Below, piece by piece: positions 19,557-30,600 of a DNA stretch of 64,000 nucleotides (positions are counted from its first letter, which is position 1; each line of letters begins with the position of its first letter). Position numbers and translations under genes: made by a program. Location: the NCBI GenBank assembly GCA_965230425.1, contig CBDDKW010000020.1, positions 124,001-188,000 on the forward strand. Reading direction: 5' to 3'. The DNA is from CBDDKW01 sp965230425. GTDB lineage: Bacteria > Pseudomonadota > Gammaproteobacteria > UBA1113. The notes beneath the pieces are model-generated. The model ran no database searches and was not told the origin of the DNA. It saw only the letters and a list, made by a program, of their open reading frames with translations.

Positions 19557-20516
19557 ATGGGAAAAGCCTCACGCCGTCATATCAATGGTATTCTTTTATT
19601 AAATAAAGCCACTGGTATTAGTTCTAATATCGCATTACAACAAATCAAACGTCTTTATAATGCCAATAAGGCTGGACATACAGGTAGTCTTGATCCCTTA
19701 GCTACAGGTATGTTGCCAATCTGTTTAGGTGAAGCAACTAAATATGCCCAATATTTATTAGATGCTGATAAGTGCTATGAGGTGACTGCGCAGCTAGGGC
19801 AAGTGACTGCCACAGGCGATAGTGAAGGCGAAATATTAGTTGAGCGCGATATTCCCGCAGATTGGCCAGCACAGCTTGAGCGGATTTTGCCTAGTTTTCA
19901 GGGGGCGATCAGCCAAGTGCCGCCCATGTATTCTGCCTTAAAGCATCAAGGTAAGCCGTTGTATGAGCTAGCGCGCCAAGGTATTACGGTGGAGCGCAAA
20001 GAGCGGCAAGTGACGATTCGCCAGCTTAGTTTACTTGGTCAAGGCTCAGCGAGCTTCAGATTAGCGGTAAAGTGTAGTAAGGGCACGTATATTCGTACTC
20101 TAGTACAAGATATTGGTGAGCAACTAAACTGTGGCGCCCATGTGAGTCAATTACATCGATGCTATGTGGCAGGTTTTGGCCAATCTACTATGCACAGTTA
20201 CGATGAATTAGCCGATATTCAGCAACAGCAAGGCTTAGAAAGCCTGGACCACTATTTATTGCCCATCGATAGCGCATTACAGCATATGCCACGCTGCGAT
20301 TTGCAGGCTGAACAGGTACAGCGTTTACGCTTTGGCCAGCGAGTTGATATGGCTACAATAGCTACAGATACCTCATGCAAGGTGGATACTGACCAACTTT
20401 TGCGTTTGTACGCTGCGCCAGAGCAGTTTATTGGGGTTGGTGAGATATTGAACGGGGAGCAATTAGTGGCGAAACGATTATTACGTACAGATAATCTGTG
20501 CGTAATAAGGGATTAG
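19557..20516 (+). CDS. truB: tRNA pseudouridine(55) synthase TruB
   Basis: 319-residue enzyme that converts U55 of the T-loop of tRNAs to pseudouridine. The catalytic Asp lies in GHTGSLDPLATGMLPICLGE, preceded by LLNKATGISSN, and the KCSKGTYIRTLVQDIG motif follows. The C-terminal region is the usual PUA-like tail. It starts 4 bp after the rbfA stop. Confidence 0.96.
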   Translation: MGKASRRHINGILLLNKATGISSNIALQQIKRLYNANKAGHTGSLDPLATGMLPICLGEATKYAQYLLDADKCYEVTAQLGQVTATGDSEGEILVERDIPADWPAQLERILPSFQGAISQVPPMYSALKHQGKPLYELARQGITVERKERQVTIRQLSLLGQGSASFRLAVKCSKGTYIRTLVQDIGEQLNCGAHVSQLHRCYVAGFGQSTMHSYDELADIQQQQGLESLDHYLLPIDSALQHMPRCDLQAEQVQRLRFGQRVDMATIATDTSCKVDTDQLLRLYAAPEQFIGVGEILNGEQLVAKRLLRTDNLCVIRD

Positions 20517-20619
20517 GTATAGCATTTATTGGCCATCTGGTTTAGAATACCGCACCCTCGCTCTATTTGAGCGGTTAAAAGTTAGCCTTTAAGTTAAGAA
20601 TTTTAGGAGTTTTTTCAGT

Positions 20620-20886
20620 ATGTTAAGTGCAAGTGATAAAATAGAAGCCATGCGCGAATATCAGCGTAAAGAAGGTGATACTGGTTCACCAGAGGCGCAA
20701 ATTGCTTTACTAACGGCACGTATTCGTGGTCTACAGAGCCATTTTGAGAATTTTAAGCAAGATAAGCATTCTCGCCGTGGTTTAATGAAAATGGTTGCGC
20801 AGCGTCGTAAGTTAATGAAATATCTGAAGCGCGTTAATCTCGAAGGCTATCGTGCATTAATCGAAAAATTAGGTATTCGCGGTTAG
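20620..20886 (+). CDS. rpsO: 30S ribosomal protein S15
   Basis: 88 residues, the standard S15 length. The motif [17 protein letters not shown] and the basic segment [22 protein letters not shown] bind 16S rRNA. A strong Shine-Dalgarno (TAGGAG) precedes the ATG. The 103-bp gap after truB contains a short hairpin (CGCTC/GAGCG) and may hold its own promoter, as in E. coli. Confidence 0.97.
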   Translation: MLSASDKIEAMREYQRKEGDTGSPEAQIALLTARIRGLQSHFENFKQDKHSRRGLMKMVAQRRKLMKYLKRVNLEGYRALIEKLGIRG

Positions 20887-20946
20887 TCATTTTACAGTGA
20901 TTGACAGAGTTGCTACCTACGAATATTAAATTGGAGTTATAACTAA

Positions 20947-23109
20947 GTGGAAGTTTTAAAAAAGGTTTTCCAGTATGGTGAGCATACTGTCACGCTTGAA
21001 ACAGGTGCGATAGCACGACAAGCTACAGCAGCCGTTATGGCAAGTATGGGTGATACTGTGGTACTTGTGAGTGTTGTTGGTAAGAAAGAAGGTGGAGAAG
21101 GCGCTGACTTTTTCCCATTAACGGTGAATTATCAAGAACGCACTTATGCCGCAGGACGTATCCCAGGCGGTTATTTCAAACGAGAAGGTCGACCTACTGA
21201 AAAAGAAACCTTAACTTCACGCTTAATTGACCGTCCAATCAGACCTCTCTTCCCAGAAGGATTCCGCAACGAAGTGCAAGTTATTGCTACAGTGATGTCA
21301 CTGGACCCTCAAGTGGATCCAGATATTGTTGCCTTAATAGGTACATCCGCAGCGTTAGCTATTTCCGGTATCCCGTTTAATGGCCCCATTGGTGCTGCAA
21401 GAGTAGGTTACAAAGAGGGTCAGTATCTATTAAATCCTGCTTTCGAAGCATTGGATGATTCTGAATTAAATCTTGTGGTTGCTGGTACAGATAATGCTGT
21501 ATTAATGGTTGAATCAGAAGCGAAAGAATTATCTGAAGATGTCATGCTAGGCGCGGTATTATTTGGTCATGAGCAAATGCAAATTGTTGTTAATGCCATT
21601 AAAGACTTCCAAGATGCAGCAGGTACAACTGCTTGGGAATGGCAACCACCAGTAGAGAATGAAGCATTAGCGCAGCAAGTGGCTACTCAGGTAGAGCAAG
21701 CCTTACGTGATGCGTATAAAATTCATGATAAAACAGAGCGCTATGCGAAAATCAGTGAATTACGCGAGCAAGTAGTTACTGGGTTGACAGCCGAGGCTGC
21801 CGAAGAAGACAAAGCTGCCTTCAGTAAAGAAATTCAAACTACGTTTGCTAAACTTGAAAAAACAATTGTACGCGGCCAAATCCTCTCAGGTCAGCCACGT
21901 ATTGATGGTCGTGATACCCGTACAGTACGACCAATTTCTATTAATACTAGCGTGTTGCCACGTGTCCATGGTTCTGCCGTATTTACGCGTGGAGAAACTC
22001 AGGCAATTGTTTCAACAACCTTAGGTACGCAGCGTGATGCGCAAATTATTGATGCCTTAGAAGGTGAAGTAAAAGATCACTTTATGTTGCATTATAACTT
22101 CCCACCTTACTGTGTCGGTGAAACAGGTTTTATCGGATCACCAAAACGTCGTGAAATTGGTCATGGCCGTTTAGCAAGGCGTGCTATTCAAGCAGTATTA
22201 CCTGATATCGAAGAATTCCCATACACACTACGTGCGGTTTCAGAAATTACCGAATCTAATGGTTCTAGTTCTATGGCAACTGTATGCGGTACCAGTTTAG
22301 CCTTGATGGATGCAGGTGTACCCACAAAAGCGGCCGTATCTGGTATTGCGATGGGCTTAGTGAAAGAAGGTAATCGCTTTGCTGTTTTATCCGATATTTT
22401 AGGTGATGAAGATCACTTAGGTGATATGGACTTTAAAGTTGCCGGTACCCGTGCTGGTGTAACTGCATTACAAATGGATATCAAAATTGCCGGTATCACC
22501 AAGGAAATTATGCGTGCTGCTTTAGCACAAGCGAATGAAGGCCGTTTACATATTCTAAGTATTATGGAACAAGCCATTGATGGTCCTCGCCAAGATATGT
22601 CAGCCTACGCACCACGTATCATTACAATGAATATCAATCCTGATAAAATTCGCGATGTTATCGGTAAAGGTGGTGCTACCATCCGTGGCATTATCGAAGA
22701 GACCGGCGTTAGCATCGATATTACTGATGATGGTGTGGTGAAAATTGCCTCCGCTGATGGTGAAGCTTCACAAAAAGCCATTGACCGCATTGAAGAGCTG
22801 ACTGCAGATATTGAAGTCGGCGCGACCTATGCTGGGAAAGTGTCAAAGATTGTTGATTTTGGTGCTTTTGTTGCCGTTTTACCTGGCAAAGAAGGCTTAG
22901 TGCATATTTCCCAAATCGCTCACGAGCGTATTAATAACGTCAGTGATGTCTTAAGTGAAGGCCAAGAAGTCGACGTGAAAGTTTTAGAAATCGATCGCCA
23001 GGGTCGGGTAAGACTCAGCATGAAGGCGTTAATTGAACCACCTGAAGCGACAGAGCAAGAAGAAGTTATGGCTGCTGGTGGTCATGGAAGCGATAATCAC
23101 GCTGATTAA
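20947..23109 (+). CDS. pnp: Polyribonucleotide nucleotidyltransferase (PNPase)
   Basis: 720-residue 3'-5' phosphorolytic exoribonuclease of the RNA degradosome. It contains two RNase PH domains, the second with [13 protein letters not shown] and the [10 protein letters not shown] segment. A KH domain follows with [20 protein letters not shown], and a C-terminal S1 domain ([21 protein letters not shown]). Translation starts with GTG at 20947, after GGAGT at 20933-20937, and fits the family N-terminus. It follows rpsO by 60 bp, the conserved arrangement. Confidence 0.98.
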   Translation: MEVLKKVFQYGEHTVTLETGAIARQATAAVMASMGDTVVLVSVVGKKEGGEGADFFPLTVNYQERTYAAGRIPGGYFKREGRPTEKETLTSRLIDRPIRPLFPEGFRNEVQVIATVMSLDPQVDPDIVALIGTSAALAISGIPFNGPIGAARVGYKEGQYLLNPAFEALDDSELNLVVAGTDNAVLMVESEAKELSEDVMLGAVLFGHEQMQIVVNAIKDFQDAAGTTAWEWQPPVENEALAQQVATQVEQALRDAYKIHDKTERYAKISELREQVVTGLTAEAAEEDKAAFSKEIQTTFAKLEKTIVRGQILSGQPRIDGRDTRTVRPISINTSVLPRVHGSAVFTRGETQAIVSTTLGTQRDAQIIDALEGEVKDHFMLHYNFPPYCVGETGFIGSPKRREIGHGRLARRAIQAVLPDIEEFPYTLRAVSEITESNGSSSMATVCGTSLALMDAGVPTKAAVSGIAMGLVKEGNRFAVLSDILGDEDHLGDMDFKVAGTRAGVTALQMDIKIAGITKEIMRAALAQANEGRLHILSIMEQAIDGPRQDMSAYAPRIITMNINPDKIRDVIGKGGATIRGIIEETGVSIDITDDGVVKIASADGEASQKAIDRIEELTADIEVGATYAGKVSKIVDFGAFVAVLPGKEGLVHISQIAHERINNVSDVLSEGQEVDVKVLEIDRQGRVRLSMKALIEPPEATEQEEVMAAGGHGSDNHAD

Positions 23110-23141
23110 TGCTTCTTGCCTTTTCTAGATTGCTTAACTGA

Positions 23142-23171
23142 GTGCCTGTAAGCTTGCTACGGGCACTTTTT
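23142..23171 (+). terminator. Rho-independent terminator of the rimP-pnp cluster
   Basis: GTGCCTGTAAGC pairs with GCTACGGGCAC (one bulge, one G-U) around TT, followed by five T. It begins 33 bp after the pnp stop. Confidence 0.85.
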
Positions 23172-23568
23172 GTTACCGTCATCCCGCATACCAATGTACC
23201 TTCCCTCACTTTATTCTCTACAATTATTCACCAATAGAATGTCATTGCCTAACTAGCGTACGTACTGCAAAAAAGATTATATTTTGTACAATATAACGCT
23301 TATTTGCTATAAAATACTCCAAACAATATAGAAGTAAGTAATTGATACTTGGTGCCTATTTGATTTTTCCAAGATCAATGTAATTGTATACGGCAAATAT
23401 ATCCGTAATAGACTGGGGCAATTGTCAGTATAATAGGTACCGCTACGAAGAAAAATTCCATCGAAATGAAAAATTCTGTGCAGGTTTTCTGCGCAGATGA
23501 AATTATACTAGAAAACAATATCGGTCGCTTGTGACCGTGTTGTTGAACTCGTCTGCCGAGACAGTCAT
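23172..23568. other. 397-bp non-coding region before the LuxR-type gene
   Basis: No gene is seen. It opens with a solitary GTCATCCCG repeat core (about 23178). A promoter-like pair TTGTAC (23284-23289) and TATAAA (23308-23313), 18 bp apart, would give a leader of about 250 nt. Short hairpins lie at 23478-23495 (CTGTGCAG...CTGCGCAG) and 23522-23537 (CGGTC-GCTTGT-GACCG), so a structured 5' leader is possible. Confidence 0.4.
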
Positions 23569-24432
23569 ATGATACAAAGAAAATTGATACTGAGCGAGAT
23601 AAAACAACATATGAGTAAGATAATCAATGTTACTGATAATGGTTTTGAAAACCAATATATTTTCAGCGTGGGCGATGAAATGCGCTCAATCTGTCATGAT
23701 TTTTTACAGGCAAAAAATCTTAATCATTTTGCCTACGTACGGCTCTATAATGACAATGCCACATTTACTTTGACGACCGATCCTGGGGTTTCAGTCGATT
23801 ACTATCAGCATAAATTTTACAATACCGTAGATTACCATAATGCAACCCGAGAACACCAATCAGCAACACTACTATGGGTAGCATTAAGCCCAAAGGATTA
23901 TACACTCACAAAATATGTTAGAGATTATCATAACTTAGCTAATGGTTTTCTTATTATTAAAAAAAGTCCGGAATTTGTTGAGCGTTTTACCTTCGCCACT
24001 ACACCCGATAACGTAGGCATCAATAATCTTTATATTTCTCAGCTTGGTGATTTTTATAATTTCTGTTTCTACTTTAAAGAAAAGGCCAAGAAATTAATTG
24101 AAAAAGCCCATGAAGACCGTTTTATATTACATGATGCAAAATTTAGTAATGTATCTGAACGAGGCATTCATTATCCAGAATCGAGGCCTAAGATCATTAT
24201 TAATGAGCCTGCATTTAAAAAATTGTATTATGGTAGTAGCTTTACCCAATCGTTGACTCGCCGAGAGTTTCAATGCTTAGCTGCTCTATCAGAGGGTATG
24301 CAGATTAAAGAAATTTCAAAAAAATTATCTTTGCAGACGAGGACTGTTAATTTTTATTTAGAAAATATTAAAGATAAAATTGGTCTTTATTCAAGAAGAG
24401 AGTTAATTGATTTTTACAATGAGTTGTTTTAA
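23569..24432 (+). CDS. LuxR-type transcriptional regulator
   Basis: 287 residues. The C-terminal part (about 225-285) is a LuxR-type helix-turn-helix: LTRREFQCLAALSEGMQIKEI, then LSLQTRTVNFYLENIKDKIG. The N-terminal 220 residues look like a ligand- or PAS-type sensor domain but match no family I recognise. An in-frame ATG at 23611 is an alternative start and neither has a strong ribosome-binding site. It is solitary, followed by a 160-bp repeat element and then the giant NACHT gene, so it could control that locus; this is only position-based. Confidence 0.85.
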   Translation: MIQRKLILSEIKQHMSKIINVTDNGFENQYIFSVGDEMRSICHDFLQAKNLNHFAYVRLYNDNATFTLTTDPGVSVDYYQHKFYNTVDYHNATREHQSATLLWVALSPKDYTLTKYVRDYHNLANGFLIIKKSPEFVERFTFATTPDNVGINNLYISQLGDFYNFCFYFKEKAKKLIEKAHEDRFILHDAKFSNVSERGIHYPESRPKIIINEPAFKKLYYGSSFTQSLTRREFQCLAALSEGMQIKEISKKLSLQTRTVNFYLENIKDKIGLYSRRELIDFYNELF

Positions 24433-24470
24433 AGAAAGAAACATTCTCAACAACAAATAATATCTGATTA

Positions 24471-24630
24471 CTTGATTCCCCGCAGCTTGCTGCGGGGACT
24501 TTACGCTTGGGGATTCTTAAGGGGAGTCAGTGTAGACTCCCCTTAAGTCGTCGTCGCGCGAACTTGGTTCGCACAGGCGAAATATTACTAGGAAATAAAA
24601 TACCCTGAGGCTTGCCTCGGGGATTTTTAT
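24471..24630. repeat. 160-bp multi-hairpin repeat, copy 1
   Basis: It contains four successive inverted repeats: CCCCGCAGC/GCTGCGGGG, CTTAAGGGGAGTC/GACTCCCCTTAAG, GCGCGAAC/GTTCGCGC-like, and CCTGAGGC/GCCTCGGGG followed by ATTTTTAT. The same 160-bp block, without indels, is at 45991-46150. Each copy follows a plus-strand gene, and its last hairpin looks like a rho-independent terminator. Confidence 0.88.
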
Positions 24631-24637
24631 TTATAAA

Positions 24638-24670
24638 CCCGTCATCCCGTTGCTTGACAGCGGGATCCAG
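24638..24670. repeat. Short GTCATCCCG-type palindromic repeat
   Basis: CCCGTCATCCCGTTGCTTG and the following CAGCGGGATCCAG form an imperfect palindrome (ATCCCG/CGGGAT). The same core recurs at 4893, 23178 and 50328. It lies just before the ribosome-binding region of the giant gene at 24688. Confidence 0.6.
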
Positions 24671-24687
24671 AAAATAAAAAGAGAAAA

Positions 24688-27600
24688 ATGAAAATATCAG
24701 AAATTCCAGAAGAAACTTACTTATCAATCCGCAGAGAAATGTTACTTATGCTTGCTGAACTCTATGAAGAGAAAAGTAAAATAAAATATCTAAATCCAGA
24801 TATTTCAACCGAGAGCATTAGTTCACACCAAGTGTATGTAATGCCTGTATCTAAAGAAGATCGAGCAAAAAAAACAGATACAGAAAAACAAGAATCTGTA
24901 CACTGGCAAACACTATATACAGAACAAGAAGGGTCCGAGGTAACGCGACGCTTTATATCAGGTAAGTCAGGCATAGGCAAAACATCTTTGTTGTTACGTA
25001 TCGCAGCAACAATATTAAGACAAATGGCAAATGAGGAAGAACTAACATGGCCTCAATTTGAGTGGCTAATTTATATCGACGCATCACAATTATCTTATTA
25101 CCAACAGCTTAATCCAAATTCACAATTAACTGCTACAAATATTTTGTATGATTTATATTTTTCCGAATTGGAAGCTAAATTTAATAAAGACTGCATTGAG
25201 GCTGTTATTAAACGAATATTGCAAGATACTTCACGTACAGTGGTTTTAATTGATGGGCTTGATGCCGCGCAAACTGATACAAAACTAGCAGATAAGTGTC
25301 ATAGCCGATTATATGAATTCAATCATACTATCGTAACTGGATGCGAAAATAAATATAGAAACTATACGACATATCAGTCATTTAGAATGGCTGGGCTGAC
25401 TTTACAACAACAGCAAGATAATATTAGAAATTATTGTGAAAGCCATGTGACATATAGATTAAACTCACAGAAACCACAGTCAGGTACGCACAGCCTACTA
25501 GCAGAAAAGCTAGGTAAACAAGAAGAAACAAGTTTAGCAGAAGAAATTGCTGATTATACTACACGTATGCTTAAGGTATTCTCGAAAAATGAGCGGTTGT
25601 ACACAGGCACACCTCGGATGTTGGATATGTTTTGTCTGCTAACTTCGATGAGATTAGATGGTAATCATAAAACAGAGCTTCCCCTTAATCAAACTCAATG
25701 TCTAATCACAGCAATTAAACCATATTTTAGAAATTTTCAGGTAGATGGTGAACAAGGCATCGCTGATATGAGTGTGGCACAAGGTCAAATAGGTCAAGCA
25801 GAGGATATTGATTCAGAAGCTCTGGTAAACCATCGCTTTAACAATAATAGATTATGGCACTTCCTAATAGCTGTAGGACGATTAGCACGTTATTCTGCGG
25901 TTTTTTCAATAGACCAGCTAAATGCAATTATCGAAGACCTGGCTAAGCAATACCCACAATTATTTCCGCAAGATGGTTCTAATGCTATAGCACACATGAA
26001 CCAACTACTGAATAACCATTTCATCACCATTGTTAATGCTGAGAAGAAGCTGTATCGTTTTCAACATTTATTGATTGAGCAATTGTTCACAGCTTGGGGA
26101 TACTACATTGATTTAAGCGCTGAAAAGATGGATGCTCAAACTGATAAAGACTTTAGTAGATTTAGGCAAAATCTGAATAGTAGTAACCGTCCTACAACAC
26201 AGTATTTAAGGGTCCTTATATTTATAGTAGGATTTATCAACGGTGATGAGCAAGTTTATAGTAAGTTATGCTCATTATTAAGACATAAAAAGTTTCATAC
26301 TAGAGCTGGTTATACTAGTAATGATCTTTACATAGCACTCATAGAAGGCTTTGGTCGTCATCAATGTGATTTTATCCAAAAAATACAAGCTCAGTGGCTA
26401 GAAGTACAAGAGCGTGATATGATTGGTTACTGTCAGTGGTCTCGCCCAACAATATTCAATGAATGCAAATCTGCAGCTACGCTGTTAATCAATCATTTAT
26501 ATTCTTATTTATTAAAAACACGAAATGAAGACCTGCTACGAAGAGCAATGCCCTATATTGCACGGATGAACTCTAACGCTATAAAAATGACGCTTCCTGC
26601 TCTACTAAAACATAAGGGAGAAAAGACAAAATACGCTGACAAAGTAGCCGAAAATATTCTTGACTCGTTACCCGAAGAGGAATTAAGGCAGTCCAGCATC
26701 GAGTGGATGAATAAATTATTAGCCAGCGATGTAGAAGAAGACATTTTATTAGGCTGTAAATTAATTGCCTGTGTCGAGAAAGACATATTAGTCGTTCCAA
26801 GTGTGCAGAAAAATATTATTGCTTGCTTACTCAACCAGAAGGAAAAAATCCGTAAAATAGTCATCGAATATTTACAAAATAATACTGAATCAGTACATTT
26901 TTTCCAAGTGGCTGATACGCTGCTTGTGGGTAAAGACGATAGTGATGAAAGTATTTCCACTGATTGCTTAAGCTTGCTAAGATATTACTATGATTGTTTC
27001 CCTGAGCAAGTAAGCGAAGCGCTATCTGCACGAAATAATCCAAGCCTCTTAAATATCATTGATCAATTTAACCAAGAGCAAGATCCTAATATACCTCGTT
27101 TACCGGCTGTACTTGCTATCGAAGCTCAGTTAAGAAAACATCAGCAACGGATTGAAAAAGAAAAGTACACTAGAAAACGAGAGGGTGATTTAGAACAAGA
27201 CGACCCTGTAAACGTAGGTATAGGTACAGATATTGAAAAAGATGCTAGTCAGGAACAATCTGTTTCAAGAAGAACAGAAGCAGTCTCTAATGTAGATAGA
27301 GGCTCACCTGATGAGAAAGGAGAGGGAAGTGGTTCTACATTAGAAAGTGCAGAGTTAATTGGTAATCCAGTACAGTCTGAGCAAAGACAAAGAAATAAGA
27401 AACGCAGAGGGCATAAACGTAAAAGTTATGAACAAAGAGATAAGTCTGAACAAAGAAAAAAAGACATATTAGGTAAAGAAGATTGCGATGAGGTTGATAA
27501 TCATCATGATGAAGAAAATATCGGCTCAAAACAAACGAAGAATACCTGTGATTTATCTGATGAAAGTAAGAAAAAAAGAATCAGTAAGAAAACAAAAAAG

Positions 27601-30600
27601 CAACGCCTTGTGGGCAAGTGGATAAGAAAAAAGCAAGAGTCACAAGAGTCACCACAACCGCAAAAGGGTGAAAGCTCACAGAAAAGACCATTTGATGAAG
27701 TGGCAGGTGAAATTAGCAAAAGACGCAAAGTGATGGGATATAGTGCGCGTTATCCTGCTGCTGAGAATGTTACGGTGGAAGAAATCAGAATACTTATCAA
27801 CCCTGAAACTGAACTCATGTGTTATGTATGTACACCAGCAGTTGCAACTGATGAAACCGAGCTTAATACCATCATCCGTCTGCCAGGTACGGCTGGTAAG
27901 CAATTTGTCGATAAAGCTGAATATGTGATGGCTTCACACATTGCTTCTGAAACAGGTTGTCGAGTGATAGTGCCTTGTCATCGTTTAGCACCAGAAAACA
28001 AATGGGTACTTATTCATAATGACGTGGTTGCTATAGTAAGGATATTGTTATCAAAACATTCGCCCTTTAACACTCGCTGCTTCATGCTTTCAGCCTATAG
28101 TGCGGGGACATTAATTGCAATGCAATTAGGCCTACGGGCAATGAAGCATGGAAAATCACCTTTCGTTGGGGGAATACATCTTGACGCTCCAGTATTTGAC
28201 ATCAGTGTCAATACTAACCTTAAACCTGATCCCGATCCTAAACGACGTAAGAAGCAATTTCCTGTGGAGCTTTTCCGTGGATTTGCAGGAATCTACTTGT
28301 CACCGGGAATGGATCCTAAGTCGCCTTCGGTATCATCCCAGTATATACCTAGAGAGTATTATGAGAATAAAGATGGTATCGTGTATATCGTAATTGGTGA
28401 ATTAGATGTACGTATTGAACATGTACGAAAATTCAAAGATGAGTTAATGGCTGCAGGCTTGACTGTTATTTATAAGGAAATTAAAGAATGTAAGGACTGC
28501 CCAGGTTGCGAAGTATGCAAGAATGGTCCACCTAACCATGGATTACCGTGGAATAGTCCCACTTTTATAAAAGTGATTGCGGGTGATATAAAGCAACGCT
28601 TCCAAGAGGTAGATCCAGTCACTGATTTTGATTTACCTGAATTTATGCCACTATTTACCAACGAAGTACACATATGGAGTGATTTAGCGAAGCACTATAA
28701 TACACATAATGCACTAACTTGCTTAGATGCAGAGTTAACAGCAAATCAGCCTATGCAAGCATTAGAGCTTAATCTTGAATACATGGCTGCGAGTTCATCA
28801 GCCTCTGTGCAATGTGAAGCAATAAAATGGCAAGATTTATTTCAAGATAATTATCAACGTTATGTCATTAGCGCAGAGGTCGGTGCCGGCAAGACTAGCT
28901 TATTTAATACAATTACCAGCCATTTATTACAGCGCTTGGCAAATCCAGATGAAATGGAAGATAGCAATAATGTCTGGCCACAATTCACCGGCGTTATCCA
29001 TATTAAATTACGTGATTTAAGTCGTTATAAAGGCAAACAATTCAAACAAGACTTTAGCTTACGTGATGTTATTTTCGATATATTTTTCAAGGGTATATTG
29101 GATTCAAATTACCAATTATGTAATGATCAATATGTGGAACGAGTCATTACCCAGATGTTAGATAACAGCGAAAAGACAGTCCTGTTATTGGATGGTTATG
29201 GTGAATTATCGGGTGATAGTGTTTGCCAAGCTATATATAAAGAATTTGTGAAGATATTTCCACATCATCTTGTTAGCGGCCGAGCTGAAGCCTTAAAAGC
29301 ATTTAATCGACGTGCTGACTATGGCAAAGTGGCAATACAGCCACTAATTACGCAACAGAAGGAAGACTATATTCAACGTTATTGTAAAAAATTAGTGGCA
29401 TTAGAAGAAGGTTGTGATGAAGAAAAGCTAGCTAATTTATTTGTGGATGAGAGTGAATTGTCTGATACTGAATTGAAAAGAAAGCAGAAATTATCCGAAT
29501 ACTGTCAATCTATGCAGACATTGTTAGAGAAGAAACGTTTATTTCCTACTCAGTCTCCCTTAAATCTAGATATTTTTTGTCATGTAGCCAGTGATATTGT
29601 TGCTGGTGAGAAAATAGATGAACAGCGCTTAAGTAACCCTGCACAATGGTATCGGGCTGTGGTCATGAAGACTATAGGTCGTTATTATAAGAAATGCTTT
29701 AATAAAACGCTGTCCTATTTAGAGTGGGATAAAAATTACCTGAATAATAAGGCATTGGTATTTTTAATTGCTGTAGCAAAAAAGATGCAACTAAATCCTG
29801 TTATTGATAAGCAAATGATTCGCGTTGTAGTCAGAGAACTTCGCGAGCAATACCCACATTTATTCACTAAAAAAGATTCGAGGCAATTAATCAGGTCAAA
29901 AGGTTTGCTTGCCTGTGGATTATTGCGTTGTGTCGACCCTGTCAGAATGACCTACGAATTTCAGCATTTATCTATTCAGGAATTTCTCTTTGCATGGTCA
30001 TTATTCATTGATCTAAAAAGCAATGAATTGGCACGAATACAAAAATTTATCCAGCAATATAAGTTCAATACTCGCTATGCAGTCATTTGGATGATGTTAA
30101 CGGGTTTATTAGCTGAAGCACCTGAACTGCAGTTTCAGTTTATGCAATTATGGCAATTAAGCCAATATATCGCTGCTAATCAGAGCGATGAAGCTAATCC
30201 TGATTTAGTTATACTAGAAGGACTGGGTGAACATGCCTCAGAGCTAGTAAAAGCCCAGCAGAATGCATGGGTTGAAAATCAGCTACAGCACATTCTATCT
30301 TTAGAGTATTGGATACCACCACGTTCATTGGCATGCTCTAGCTATATGTTAGATAAATTTATCTTAGCATGTAAGGCTAAAATAGTATCTGTGTCGTCAG
30401 ATCAGCAACAGGCGATACTCAGTGCGGTACAACATATTGGACCTACGGCAGTTAAGTTAATATCTGCCACAATTAATGAATTTATAAAAAGTTCGATTAC
30501 ACCTATTGAGGTTCGGAAAATAGCACAGCAAGCAATACTATGCATTGATCCAGTTGAAGCTCAGAAACAGTTACTCGATGAAGTGTTGAAAAGGTTAAAA

